DNA of 64,000 nt from Chitinophagales bacterium (GTDB taxonomy: Bacteria > Bacteroidota > Bacteroidia > Chitinophagales > UBA2359): NCBI GenBank assembly GCA_041392475.1, contig JAWKLZ010000001.1:2480001-2544000 (forward strand). The letters are read 5' to 3'. Positions 46,413 through 56,312 of the stretch are shown here, in pieces. Numbering within the stretch: position 1 is the stretch's first letter; every line of letters begins with the position of its first letter. The notes below the pieces were generated by a model, which saw only the letters and a program-made list of their open reading frames with translations, had not been told where the DNA came from and searched no databases. The position numbers and the translations under genes are program-made.

Positions 46413-48110
46413 ATGCCTACAACTATTACCGATAGAAGCAGCGCACAAGAAGCAAGAGCTGCAATTGAACGCATCTATATAGCTATGCGTCATTTATTTA
46501 TCCGAGGAAGTTACAAACCTTTGGGTGTTTCGGGTGAAGCCATTATTGAAGCTTTACTGACACTAAAGCCCGAAATCTATGGCAGTATTGCAGATGCCGA
46601 AAGGGTAGAGTTGGACGGCTTATTGTATATTTTTGAGCGATTGCCAAAGGGCATTGAAGAATGTCGCTACATCAATTTGATTACAAAAGAAGGATTTGAA
46701 CATTCCAATTTCCCACCTATCAGCGCACCTAAAAGAAGGCGAAATAGCTACCGAATAGATAAGGAGCAGATGTTTATTGAAATGACGCGTGGCAAAAGTG
46801 ATGTATATGACATCCTCACCCACTTGACTTTTTTGTTCATAGAATCCAATAAGATTCGCCGCAATAGCATGGATGCGAAAGGACAAATTCGGAGAGAGTG
46901 GAAAATGCTTGAAGAGATTGTCCTAACTGATAAGGAAGAGAATTCTTTCAATGAAGAAGTAGCTTATACTTATTTGAGTGCCTTGTTGGGGCGAACCTTT
47001 GATGAAGTAGCTACTGCCTGTCAGCGTTTTGCAGCAAGCAAAGCGGTCAATAGTCTTTTTCACATCACTTATTGGTTGGGTAAATTGGCGATGGAAGACT
47101 TGGATTTGGGTAATGACCGAGAGATTACTTTTTCTTCTACACTCCGACAAAAAATTGGACACCATGTGTATGGCGCATCTTGGGCGCACAATATCAAACA
47201 ATTGTTATTTGATGAAAAACTGATTGAGCGTCCGATACACATTATAAGTGCCAATTTGCACAGTGTGATGAATGTATTTTATGCTTCGGAAGCCTTGAAA
47301 GAAAGGTTTAAGAACAGTCTTATTGAAGAAATCGCCAATGAATTGAGCCAAGATACCAATAAATCATTGAGAAGAGAGGTAAAACATTTTGCTTTAGAGA
47401 ATGGCATGTTTGAAATCAAGGATGCAAGTGGGGCAAATATTGGCGTACATATTTTTGATACGGCAAAGATTCATTTCCCTAATTTACCTACCAATTTGCA
47501 GCCACATAAGAAACTAAAGGACAAGGACAAACCAGTTATTTTGGTGATGGATTATGCTTTTGGTGAGCAGGCTTTTGAAACGATGGACGAACTGCTAAAA
47601 CCTTTTGAACAATTAGATAAGGAAGATATTTGTCTCAATGTACAGTCCATTTCTATCATGGGTAAAGCTGGCACATTGATCGGCAATAGAGGAGCGATTT
47701 TGATTCCAAATGCACACGTTTTTGAAGGCACAGCAGATAATTATCCTTTTGAAAATGAGCTACGAAAAGAAGATTTTGAAGGACATGATCTTGAAGTGTT
47801 TGAAGGTTCGATGATTACTGTTTTGGGTACTTCGCTGCAAAACAAAAGTATGCTGCAATTTTTTCAAACTTCTTCTTGGAAAATGATTGGACTGGAAATG
47901 GAAGGGGCGCATTACCAAAAAGCAATTCAAGCGGCTTCAAAAATTCGGAATAGCATCAAAAAAGATGTGGCGATTCGATATGCTTATTATGCTTCGGATA
48001 ACCCGCTATTGACTGGTCATACTTTGGCTTCTGGAAGCTTGGGTTTGACGGGAGTGAAACCGACTTATTTGATTACCTTGAAAATATTGGAGGGGATTTT
48101 TTTGCAGTAA
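46413..48110 (+). CDS. Uncharacterised protein, DUF6909-like
   Basis: The start is set at 46413 (MPTTITDRSSAQEARAAIER), giving 565 residues; the frame is open to 46212 but that part crosses a terminator. The protein has no signal peptide. Its N-terminal half is helical (IYIAMRHLFIRGSYKPLGVS). The second half contains alpha/beta-like segments (PVILVMDYAFGEQAFETMDE, GKAGTLIGNRGAILIPNAHV, GLEMEGAHYQKAIQAA). From memory this matches a Bacteroidota family called DUF6909; I cannot check it. GLEMEGAHY resembles the purine-nucleoside phosphorylase motif, so a nucleoside-binding fold is possible but uncertain. Confidence 0.65.
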   Translation: MPTTITDRSSAQEARAAIERIYIAMRHLFIRGSYKPLGVSGEAIIEALLTLKPEIYGSIADAERVELDGLLYIFERLPKGIEECRYINLITKEGFEHSNFPPISAPKRRRNSYRIDKEQMFIEMTRGKSDVYDILTHLTFLFIESNKIRRNSMDAKGQIRREWKMLEEIVLTDKEENSFNEEVAYTYLSALLGRTFDEVATACQRFAASKAVNSLFHITYWLGKLAMEDLDLGNDREITFSSTLRQKIGHHVYGASWAHNIKQLLFDEKLIERPIHIISANLHSVMNVFYASEALKERFKNSLIEEIANELSQDTNKSLRREVKHFALENGMFEIKDASGANIGVHIFDTAKIHFPNLPTNLQPHKKLKDKDKPVILVMDYAFGEQAFETMDELLKPFEQLDKEDICLNVQSISIMGKAGTLIGNRGAILIPNAHVFEGTADNYPFENELRKEDFEGHDLEVFEGSMITVLGTSLQNKSMLQFFQTSSWKMIGLEMEGAHYQKAIQAASKIRNSIKKDVAIRYAYYASDNPLLTGHTLASGSLGLTGVKPTYLITLKILEGIFLQ

Positions 48111-48256
48111 AAAATCGGTTCATCGAAGATTTTAGTGGAATGAGACTTTTGTAGTTTATTCTTAAAGATATGGAATGTTTGAAAATCAGTATGCTCTCAA
48201 AAGAAAACTACAAAAGTCTTTAACTGCTCCACTAAAAATATCCATGAGTCTAAAAA

Positions 48257-50335
48257 TCAATACGCTCCTACTGCCAATTGCTCACTCAAAAGCGACTCAG
48301 TTTCTATTCCTAAATTTTTGGAGATAGAAAAATAGAAAGTGCTTCCTTTTCCTGACTGCGATTCAACCCAGATTTCGCCATGGTGTTGTTCCACGATTTT
48401 TTTGCAGATAGACAAGCCGATACCAGTTCCTTCGTATTCGGTTCGGTTGTGAAGACGCTGAAAAATCACAAAGATTTTTTCGGTATATTCTTGTTGCATT
48501 CCTATGCCATTGTCTTGCACGGAAAATACATATCTGTCTGGCAACTCTACACAATCAATGTTAATAAGTGGCGAATCTTCTTTTCTAAATTTTAAGGCAT
48601 TGCCAATCAAATTTTGCAGTAGTTGTACCATTTGTGTGCGATTTGCATAAAGAGTCGGCAGATGACTGGTGACAATCTCCGCATTTTGTTCTTCAATAAA
48701 AGACTTGAAGGAATTTTTTACCGTACTCATTACCCTTTCTAAATCAATTTTTTCGTATTCTCTTGAGACAATTCCAATACGAGAATAGGCTAACAAATCG
48801 GTCAGTAAGTGGTGCATGTGGTCTACCGAATTGGTGATAAACTGCATGTAATCCTTTGCCTCTTCATCATGGTAGTCTCCACATTTTCGGTTGAGTAGGG
48901 TGATGAATCCACCAATATTTCGTAGAGGCTCTTTGAGGTCATGAGAGGCTATGTAAGCAAACTGTTCGAGGTCACGGTTGGAACGTGCCAACTGTGCATT
49001 TTGTGTTTGAATCTTTAGATTTTTGTCGGTCAATATGCTGTTAACTGCCGCCTGATTTTTGTAACGGTAAAAAACAAACAACAACAACAATGTGACCATA
49101 GACAGCATCAATACCAAACATCCAATAATGCCATATCGGTAAAGCGCTGCTATTTCTTTGTCTTTTTTGAGCAGTTCAATTTCTTTTTCCTTCTCCTTTT
49201 TCTGAATTTCATAGTTAATCTGCAAATGCGTCATTTTTTGATTGGTCGCATCGTTCATCATCGAATCTTTGTAGGCAGTATAGGTTCTATACATCTCAAA
49301 AGACTTCTCCCATTTTTCTGCTTTGCTATACACGCGAGACAACATGAGGTAAGAATCTCTAATCAAAGGTTTTTCATTGATTTCCTGAGCAATCGCCAAT
49401 GCTTGCTCCAAACTGGAAATTCCCTCATCATAGTTACCCAACAACATATTCATATATCCTTGAGCCTGCAAACTGGTATTTTCACCAAACTTATCGCCCA
49501 TCTCCCGCCTCAGTTGAAGAGCTTTGTATAGATAAGGTCGAGCCTCTTTTGTTTTACCAATACTCAAAAAATCAGCCGAAATATTGTGTGACGCATACGC
49601 AATACCTTTTACATAGTTTTTTTCTTCCGCCAGTTTGAGCGCTTCAAAGTTTTTTTGCAGTGATTTGTCATACTGTTGCATACGTCCATATACACTGGCA
49701 ATGGCAGCCAAACTTTTAACGATTTGCTGCTCACTTTTCAATTCCTTTTCTATTGTCAGACTCTTTTCATAATGCACCAAAGCTTCTTCAAAATTTTGCT
49801 GAGCAAAATAAATAGAAGCTATTTGATAATATGAATTGGCGATTCTTGATTTATTGTTTTCTTCTTCCCAATACCTCAATGAACGAAGTTGGTAATCGTA
49901 GGCTTCATCCGTATTTCCCATAGACAAATATAAATCCGACAACTTACCAAAAATTTCGACTTTCTGAATTGTTGAAATAGTTGTTTCACCAACGTCCAAT
50001 GCCTTTTTCAGTTCATTCATAGCCGTTTCTGGCTGCTTCAAGGTTTTATAGACATCTGCAATATTGGAGTAAATATTGGCCATTTGGTGTTTTAAACCCA
50101 AGGTTTCAGCCTTCGCCATTGCCATATCGTAGCTTTCTAAGGCTTCTTGCAAACGATTATCTGCTAAGTAAACAAGACCAAGCTGTTGATAACTATCTAT
50201 CAATCCTAAATCGTCCACGTTTTTTTGCTGCACTTCAATCACCTGCAACAAACTGTCAACATTGGCATTGACACTCGAAAACGAATGTACTACCAAAAAT
50301 AGGAACAAATAAGCGATATAATTTCGATAATTCAT
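48257..50335 (-). CDS. TPR-domain sensor histidine kinase
   Basis: A 692-residue membrane sensor. A signal peptide (YIAYLFLFLVVHSFSSVNA) precedes about seven tetratricopeptide repeats (residues ~30-350, e.g. LGLVYLADNRLQEALESYD, IASIYFAQQNFEEALVHYEK) facing the periplasm. A transmembrane helix (IIGCLVLMLSMVTLLLLFVF), a short coiled coil and a HisKA domain with the phospho-acceptor in YIASHDLKEPLRN follow. The ATPase domain has N-box NLIGNALKFR, DNGIGM and GTGIGLSICKKIVEQHHGEI. No response regulator gene is adjacent, so it is an orphan kinase. Confidence 0.93.
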   Translation of the reverse strand: MNYRNYIAYLFLFLVVHSFSSVNANVDSLLQVIEVQQKNVDDLGLIDSYQQLGLVYLADNRLQEALESYDMAMAKAETLGLKHQMANIYSNIADVYKTLKQPETAMNELKKALDVGETTISTIQKVEIFGKLSDLYLSMGNTDEAYDYQLRSLRYWEEENNKSRIANSYYQIASIYFAQQNFEEALVHYEKSLTIEKELKSEQQIVKSLAAIASVYGRMQQYDKSLQKNFEALKLAEEKNYVKGIAYASHNISADFLSIGKTKEARPYLYKALQLRREMGDKFGENTSLQAQGYMNMLLGNYDEGISSLEQALAIAQEINEKPLIRDSYLMLSRVYSKAEKWEKSFEMYRTYTAYKDSMMNDATNQKMTHLQINYEIQKKEKEKEIELLKKDKEIAALYRYGIIGCLVLMLSMVTLLLLFVFYRYKNQAAVNSILTDKNLKIQTQNAQLARSNRDLEQFAYIASHDLKEPLRNIGGFITLLNRKCGDYHDEEAKDYMQFITNSVDHMHHLLTDLLAYSRIGIVSREYEKIDLERVMSTVKNSFKSFIEEQNAEIVTSHLPTLYANRTQMVQLLQNLIGNALKFRKEDSPLINIDCVELPDRYVFSVQDNGIGMQQEYTEKIFVIFQRLHNRTEYEGTGIGLSICKKIVEQHHGEIWVESQSGKGSTFYFSISKNLGIETESLLSEQLAVGAY

Positions 50336-50562
50336 AAGATGATAGGGCTAAACTAAATATGGAAAAAGACAAGTTCGTTTGAAATAAGCATATAAAAACT
50401 TCACTCTTGGGTTTGGGAGATGTTGTTTAAGGAAAATTCAAATTAAAAACTCAACTACAAAACTTGTTCCGTATTTTAATCGGGATTCAAACAATACTTT
50501 GAAAACAAGCACATTGCATTTTAAAATTAGCTAATTTATTGCCTAATACTTTTGCTTTGGTA

Positions 50563-50603
50563 TAAAAAATGCCACTCCAAACTATTTTATGGAATGGCAT
50601 TTT
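50563..50603 (-). terminator. Intrinsic terminator
   Basis: In minus orientation AAAATGCCATTCCA pairs with TGGAGTGGCATTTT and is followed by T-rich sequence, downstream of the small peptide gene. The rest of 50336-50669 shows no gene. Confidence 0.8.
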
Positions 50604-50669
50604 GTCTAATTTTTCTAATTTACTAACACATCTCAACACAGCAATAAATTCGAGGATTTGAATCTACAA

Positions 50670-50888
50670 TTAATGATTGTTGTTACCATTGTAATTGCCA
50701 AATAATCCCAAAAGCCAATTCCACAAGTTATTCCAGCTTCCGCCAGATGATCCAGTTGGAGGATATTGACAGCAGCCACCTGTGTTGCCCCAATCTCCAC
50801 CTTTGAAGATTGTTTGATTTTCTTGATTTATTACTCTTACAGCTTCTTCGCTGCTCATTTCGGTTAGGGTGCATTTAGTTTGTTTCAT
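50670..50888 (-). CDS. Small peptide with a possible double-glycine leader
   Basis: A 72-residue peptide. The first ~31 residues look like a Bacteroidota natural-product leader (TLTEMSSEEAVRVINQEN then IFKGG, with GG at 30-31). The remaining ~41 residues are rich in Gly, Asn and Trp (DWGNTGGCCQYPPTGSS, NNLWNWLLGLFGNYNGNN) with a CC pair. Leaders of this kind are cut by C39-peptidase ABC transporters; no transporter or modifying enzyme is in the window. A bacteriocin-like or signalling peptide is possible; an ordinary small protein is not excluded. Confidence 0.5.
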   Translation of the reverse strand: MKQTKCTLTEMSSEEAVRVINQENQTIFKGGDWGNTGGCCQYPPTGSSGGSWNNLWNWLLGLFGNYNGNNNH

Positions 50889-51352
50889 GACAGCATCTTT
50901 TTAAGTTAGGGAAATTAAGAAACAAAATGTAAGTGTTACCGTATAAAAGATTAACCACCTAATTTCAGTTTGTTAAAAGGCAAATAACATACCAAACAAT
51001 AACTTCTTACCCAACTTGCCTACCCTATTTTATCACTTACCAATTCAATCTTGACCATTTTCGCTGACATTATTGTGACTTTTTCACACACCCCAATCTA
51101 CTTTCTACTTGCCCTAATCAGGTGTTTGTCCAATAGAAAAACATAGTAAAAAGACTCTAATGAGCTTTTTCCATTTTCTTGAAATAAAGTTTTTGTGAAA
51201 ACAAAATTCGCTTGATTTTTAAGCCAAAAAAAAGTATTTTTTTTGTAATCTGCATCCATCCTATTTTTTTCTGCAATTGGTATTCAAAAAAAATATCCTT
51301 CATCAAGCAATTAAAAATGAAATCAGGAAATTATTTGTTCAATGTTATGTAA
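50889..51352. other. Gene-free AT-rich spacer
   Basis: The 530-bp stretch up to 51417 holds no supported gene. It ends in a terminator hairpin. The promoter of the small peptide gene should be in its left part; no clear -7/-33 pair was found. Confidence 0.5.
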
Positions 51353-51388
51353 ACAAAAAAAACTGCTCGATTAAGAAACAGTTTTTTA
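51353..51388 (-). terminator. Terminator of ptrB
   Basis: AAAAAACTG (51357-51365) pairs with CAGTTTTTT (51379-51387) around a 13-base loop, about 30 bp beyond the ptrB stop. Confidence 0.78.
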
Positions 51389-51417
51389 GAGTCAATTCAT
51401 TGTTAAGGTGCTTACAA

Positions 51418-53460
51418 TCAAAGCAAATCCAACAAAAAAGCATATTCCATGGCTACTTCTTTGAAGCGTTTAAAACGCCCAGAAGCACCTCCATGCCCCG
51501 TTTCCATATTGGTATGTAGCAACACAGGGTTGTCATCCGTTTTCAATTCTCGCAATTTTGCTACCCATTTGGCAGGCTCCCAATACTGTACTTGTGAATC
51601 GTGCAAACCCGTAGTAATCAACAAAGCAGGATAGTCTTTGGCTTCAATGTTGTCATAAGGGGAATAAGAAAGCATATACTCATAGTATTCCTTATTTTTA
51701 GGATTGCCCCACTCATCAAATTCACCAGTTGTCAAGGGAATACTCTCATCCAACATCGTTGTTACTACATCGACAAAAGGCACTGCTGCAATGACTCCTT
51801 TAAATAAATCAGACCGCATGTTCAATACTGTTCCCATCAACAGTCCGCCTGCGCTACCACCCATCGCAAACATTTTGCTGGAGTTCGTAAATTGAAGGTC
51901 AATCAAATATTCGGCACAGGTAATGAAATCGCTAAAAGTATTTTTCTTTTTCAGCAATTTCCCATCCTCATACCAATACCGCCCCATTTCCTCTCCACCT
52001 CTAATGTGGGCAATCACGTACACAAAACCCCTATCTATCAAACTCAATCGAGCAGCACTAAAATAAGGGTCTATGTTTACCCCATACGAACCATATCCAT
52101 ACAGCAACAAGGGATTGTCACCATTTTTGACCAAACCCTTGCGATACACCACCGAAATAGGAATCTCTGTTCCATCCAATGCATTGGCAAACAAACGCTC
52201 CGACTGGTAATTGTTGGCATCAAAACCTCCCAATACTTCTTGTTGTTTTTGGAGTGTTTTTTCTTGGGTTTTCATGTTGATATCCACCACCGAATTCGGT
52301 GTAGTCAGTGAAGTATATCCATAGCGCAAAACATCGGTATGAAAGTCGGGATTAGTACCAAGATAAACCGAATACACATCTTCCCCAAAGTCAATATAGT
52401 ATTCGCTTTTATCACTCCAATTAATAACTCTCAAATAGTTAACCGCCCGTCGCCTTTCGTCCAACACCAAATAATTGTCAAAAAATCCAACATCCTCCAG
52501 CATGGTATCTTCACGATGCGGTATGACCTCCTTCCAATTTTCTTTAGTCGTTTGAAGAATAGATGTTTCCATCAAGCGAAAATTTTTGGCGTTCCAGTTG
52601 GTTTTGAAGTAGAACTTATCTTTATAATGATACACTTGGTATTCATGATCCCTTTCACGTGCCTGTATCAATTGAAAATTCCCATCAGGTTTATTGGCAT
52701 CCAAATAACGGTATTCGGTAGAAAGTGTACTATGCGAACCAATTAGAATAAACTGCTTCGATTTTGTTTTGTAGGCAAAGGTCACAAAGGTTTCGTCGGT
52801 TTCGTGATAGACCTCCTCATCCTCCAAAGTCGTCACACCAAATTGGTGTTTAAACACCTTGTAAGCACGCAAAGATTCATCCTTGACCGTATAAAAAATA
52901 GTTTTGTTATCATTCGCCCATACCGCACTTCCCGTTGTATTAGCAATCGTTTCGGTCAGCACCTCCCCTGTCATCAAATCCTTGAAGTGAATCGTATAAA
53001 TCCTTCTGCTCACCTTATCTACTCCAAAAGCCAAATACCGATTATCAGGGCTTACACTCAAACCCGTCACATTGAAATAATTATGTCCTTCCGCCAAATC
53101 ATTCACATTCAACATAATTTGCTCCGAAGCATCCAAACTCCCTTCTTTTCGGCAATAAATAGGATATTCTTTCTCTTGCTCATAGCGCACATAATAATGG
53201 TAGCCATTGAGGAAGTACGGAACCGTCATATCCGTTTGTTTGATGCGTCCAACCATCTCTTCAAAAAGCGTTTTCTGTAATGGCTTAGTATGCGCCAACA
53301 TGGATTTTTTATAGTCATTTTCGGCATTCAAATAATCAATCACTTTAGGATTTTCTCGATCATTCAGCCAATAATAGTTATCTATACGGGTATGCCCATG
53401 AATTTCCAGTTCTTTTCGTATTTTCTCAGCAATTGGAGGGGCAATTATTGTCTTTTGCAT
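51418..53460 (-). CDS. ptrB: Oligopeptidase B-like S9 serine peptidase
   Basis: A 680-residue prolyl-oligopeptidase family enzyme that cuts short peptides, typically after Arg or Lys. An N-terminal beta-propeller (RIDNYYWLNDRENPKVIDYL, LSVSPDNRYLAFGVD, ATTGSAVWANDN-like) is followed by the alpha/beta hydrolase domain. The catalytic triad is Ser536 (GGSAGG), Asp621 (LHDSQVQYW) and His656 (TGHGGASGRF). PVFAHIRGG-like text appears as VYVIAHIRGGEEMGRYWYED. No signal peptide, so cytoplasmic. Length is normal for PtrB. Confidence 0.93.
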   Translation of the reverse strand: MQKTIIAPPIAEKIRKELEIHGHTRIDNYYWLNDRENPKVIDYLNAENDYKKSMLAHTKPLQKTLFEEMVGRIKQTDMTVPYFLNGYHYYVRYEQEKEYPIYCRKEGSLDASEQIMLNVNDLAEGHNYFNVTGLSVSPDNRYLAFGVDKVSRRIYTIHFKDLMTGEVLTETIANTTGSAVWANDNKTIFYTVKDESLRAYKVFKHQFGVTTLEDEEVYHETDETFVTFAYKTKSKQFILIGSHSTLSTEYRYLDANKPDGNFQLIQARERDHEYQVYHYKDKFYFKTNWNAKNFRLMETSILQTTKENWKEVIPHREDTMLEDVGFFDNYLVLDERRRAVNYLRVINWSDKSEYYIDFGEDVYSVYLGTNPDFHTDVLRYGYTSLTTPNSVVDINMKTQEKTLQKQQEVLGGFDANNYQSERLFANALDGTEIPISVVYRKGLVKNGDNPLLLYGYGSYGVNIDPYFSAARLSLIDRGFVYVIAHIRGGEEMGRYWYEDGKLLKKKNTFSDFITCAEYLIDLQFTNSSKMFAMGGSAGGLLMGTVLNMRSDLFKGVIAAVPFVDVVTTMLDESIPLTTGEFDEWGNPKNKEYYEYMLSYSPYDNIEAKDYPALLITTGLHDSQVQYWEPAKWVAKLRELKTDDNPVLLHTNMETGHGGASGRFKRFKEVAMEYAFLLDLL

Positions 53461-53599
53461 TGTATATTTTTTTTATTTGGAGTCTTCCGCAAAGTTCGCA
53501 AAAATTTTGATAGTAGAAATTATCAGAAACTGCTAAAGAGGAAGATTAAATTGCAAAATGGTGAAATTGAAGGGCTGATTAGAAAGATGAAAGGAAGGA

Positions 53600-54127
53600 T
53601 TTGTTTCGAGTACATTTAAGTCTGCAAAAAGAACATTCCCTACAACACATCTTTGGTTTAGAAATCCATGCAACCGATTCAACGTGCATCGTCCAAAGTC
53701 CAAAAATAATGTGACTACAATAAATGCTATGATAGGATTACCCCGAGTAAACAAAAACAACAATACAACATTTATTAGATGTAAAACAACATTTATGGTA
53801 TGAAATATATACACATTGACATTGGCTTCAAAAAAAGAATAATCCAAGGCTAAAGAAAGTACAATAATCGGATGGTAATTTCCCGCAATCGCTTCGGTGA
53901 AAATCCCCAGCAATTTTTGAAAAGACCACTCCCTTTTACCCATGAATTCAGGGTGACATAAAGAGGGTCGTTCCAATTCAAGAAATCATTGTTCAATCGG
54001 GTATGCAGACGATAAACGTAACAATTGCAGCAAGGAAAATCCATCCAATATAAGCTTTTGCACCCCTAATACTGATTTTTTTAACTCGATGTTTTTCAGA
54101 AGCATTTTTTCCCCAATTGCTATTCAT
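53600..54127 (-). pseudogene. Remnant of a TPR membrane protein (O-GlcNAc-transferase-like N-terminus)
   Basis: Three frames together read a known Bacteroidota membrane-protein start. It begins at an ATG at 54127 (YIGWIFLAAIVTFIV), shifts to RLHTRLNNDFLNWNDPLYVT, then to GNYHPIIVLSLALDYSFFEA with INVVLHLINVVLLFLF, and again to MHVESVAWISKPK. The motifs GNYHP, HLINV and HVESVAW are typical of these TPR proteins. At least three frameshifts and loss of the rest make it non-functional. The 147-residue frame at 53533-53976 is only one piece of it. Confidence 0.75.
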
Positions 54128-54185
54128 ATCTTGCCACGTTGTTATCGAACAACAATATAAAGTTATTTCCTAAATATCGAAACTT

Positions 54186-55388
54186 ATGCAGTTTTTCAGA
54201 TTACTATTTTCATTATATATTCCCTTACTAATATGCTCCCTGTGCAGTACAACTGTATATGTATCAGCGCAAGACCAAACAACAGAAGAATCACCCAGTA
54301 AACGGAAAGACCAGCTTTTGGCAGTCCCCATCATCAGTTATTCCCCAGAAACCAACTTTGTTTTTGGCGCATTAGGAGGCTATTATTTTGATTTGGCTCA
54401 AGGTGATACTGCTGCTCGTATGTCTCAAATTCAATTGATTACGGCTTATTCCACCAATGGGCAACTCAATTTTCGTCCAGGATGGGAGTTAATCACCAAA
54501 AACGAAAACTATATTTTCAGGGGTAAAATATCCATCGCCCGCTTTCCTGACAAAAATTACGGCATTGGTAATGAAGCAGATGTACTTCTAATAGATTTTG
54601 AAGATGGTGCAAGTGAAACCCTCAACTACCTTCGATACACCGTTGACCGATACAGCCTTCAAAGTTCTTTTCTGAAAAAAATTGCACCACATTTTTATGC
54701 AGGACTGCAAGTAGAATTGGAGAACGTCTATAATTATAAACCCTTAGCCGATTCACTGCAATATTTATCGGCACAAAACGAAATAGAACAACTCCCCATT
54801 GCAGGTTTTCGCATAGGCGCAGGCTTCAATGTCAGCTATGATAGCCGAACCAACACACTCAATCCATTGGATGGCAGCTTTGTAGAATTGCGAACAGTAT
54901 TGTTTGGCAAATGGTTGGGCAGCGACTACCAATACAATTCTATCAGCCTAGATGCCAGAAAATACATCAATACAATCAACGACCACACCCTTGCACTTCA
55001 ATTATTTATCAACCATAATTATCCACAAAATGGCAGTAAAATACCACTTCGTGGCTTGGCTCAATTGGGTGGTACTGACCTGATAAGGGGATATCGCAAG
55101 GGAACTTTCCAAGACAACAGCCTGTCTGCAGCACAGATTGAATACCGAATGCCTATATGGAAATTCATTGGTATAGTAGGTTTTGCAGGGATTGGACAGG
55201 TATATGAAAAACCCAGCGACTGGCAGTTAGACCGCTTCAAAACAGGCGTTGGAGGGGGTGTACGTTTCATGATTTCCAAACGACAACGCATCAATTTCCG
55301 AATAGATTATGCTTTGGGCTTAGACCAAAATTCCGATGTAGGTAAAGCGCAAAGTGGGTTTTATTTGTTTGTAGGAGAGGCGTTTTAA
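54186..55388 (+). CDS. BamA/D15-like outer-membrane barrel protein
   Basis: A 400-residue protein with a Sec signal (LLFSLYIPLLICSLCSTTVY, ending VSAQ). It aligns in style with the surface-antigen D15 barrel: PIISYSPETNFVFGALGGYY near the N-terminus, SYDSRTNTLNPLDGSFVELR, and LGGTDLIRGYRKGTF, whose RGYR corresponds to the conserved (V/I)RGF/Y loop of BamA-type proteins. It ends in a strand with a terminal Phe (FYLFVGEAF). POTRA domains are lacking, so it is a short member, possibly a phospholipase- or porin-type barrel rather than BamA itself. Confidence 0.85.
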   Translation: MQFFRLLFSLYIPLLICSLCSTTVYVSAQDQTTEESPSKRKDQLLAVPIISYSPETNFVFGALGGYYFDLAQGDTAARMSQIQLITAYSTNGQLNFRPGWELITKNENYIFRGKISIARFPDKNYGIGNEADVLLIDFEDGASETLNYLRYTVDRYSLQSSFLKKIAPHFYAGLQVELENVYNYKPLADSLQYLSAQNEIEQLPIAGFRIGAGFNVSYDSRTNTLNPLDGSFVELRTVLFGKWLGSDYQYNSISLDARKYINTINDHTLALQLFINHNYPQNGSKIPLRGLAQLGGTDLIRGYRKGTFQDNSLSAAQIEYRMPIWKFIGIVGFAGIGQVYEKPSDWQLDRFKTGVGGGVRFMISKRQRINFRIDYALGLDQNSDVGKAQSGFYLFVGEAF

Positions 55389-55408
55389 TAAATTCAAATG
55401 CAAAACTC

Positions 55409-55438
55409 AAAGGCAAATTCAATAATGATTTTGCCTTT
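55409..55438. terminator. Terminator between convergent genes
   Basis: AAAGGCAAA pairs with TTTGCCTTT around a 12-base loop, between the barrel gene and the gene ending at 55464. Confidence 0.7.
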
Positions 55439-55463
55439 GGGCTTGCACCTTAAATTTGCATTT

Positions 55464-56312
55464 TCACCCCATCCAATCAGGTCGATCCTCCACTACTGCC
55501 ACCAAAGACTGCAAATCAAAACGGTCGTCTTCACCTGATAAACAAATACCTGCACTCATCACCGTCAGATTCTCCTTTCGGATAGCAGAATGGTGTTTTT
55601 CGCCATTTGAAGTCGTCCAATTCACCAACCAATATTCACCTCTATCTTCAAAATCATTCAATGAGCCTCCACCCGTTTTCAAAGCCATTTCCAAGCGACC
55701 TTCCTCCGTTGCCTCTCTCATTTTTTTATACTGCAAAATCCGTTGGTCAACCGCCATATCATAAGCCGTTTTGGTTTCGGGAGTCAGACCTTTGATAGAC
55801 AAATCCGAAAGCATTTTTTCCTCCTTCAAAGCAGTACGCAAGTCTTCTGCCAAAAAAGGATCTGCCTTACGATCCAGTTGGTGAAACCAAAATGCACTGC
55901 CATCAAATCGAGCCACAATTTGTTCAAAAGCATTGCCTTCTGTCACCAACCGTACCAATACAGGTTCGACCTTTCCCAGCCTTTGAAGTACATCAGATTC
56001 ATTGATAGGATATGCCAACCAAGTACTGCCCGAAAGTTGATACACCAACCTCATTCTGAATGACTTTAGAAGTTTTAAATATTGATCAACCATCACTATA
56101 CTCGCTTCTTTCACCATTTTAGCCTTACGCTCACTAACAGGTTTAAACAAGCCCCATCCTTCAAAACTTTCGTCTTCCACATCAAACGTATAGACCATAC
56201 CCGACATACGAGTACATACTTTACCGTTTTTTGTTGCTGGTGCAATGAATTTTTTCTTGCGAAACGATTGTTCCTCCTCAGCTACTTTTTGCAGTAATTT
56301 TTTTAGGTTCAT
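55464..56312 (-). CDS. Uncharacterised cytoplasmic protein
   Basis: A 282-residue protein without a signal: KLLQKVAEEEQSFRKKKFIA, GWGLFKPVSERKAKMVKEAS, YQLSGSTWLAYPINESDVLQ, LVTEGNAFEQIVARFDGSAF. Trp- and Arg-rich patches are spread through it, and the last third has GEYWLVNWTTSNGEKHHSAI. I do not recognise a family. It is monocistronic. Confidence 0.7.
   Translation of the reverse strand: MNLKKLLQKVAEEEQSFRKKKFIAPATKNGKVCTRMSGMVYTFDVEDESFEGWGLFKPVSERKAKMVKEASIVMVDQYLKLLKSFRMRLVYQLSGSTWLAYPINESDVLQRLGKVEPVLVRLVTEGNAFEQIVARFDGSAFWFHQLDRKADPFLAEDLRTALKEEKMLSDLSIKGLTPETKTAYDMAVDQRILQYKKMREATEEGRLEMALKTGGGSLNDFEDRGEYWLVNWTTSNGEKHHSAIRKENLTVMSAGICLSGEDDRFDLQSLVAVVEDRPDWMG

Noticed and set aside
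53533..53976. A 147-codon minus-strand frame as a real gene
   Set aside because: It is the middle piece of a frameshifted TPR membrane protein; motifs continue in other frames on both sides.
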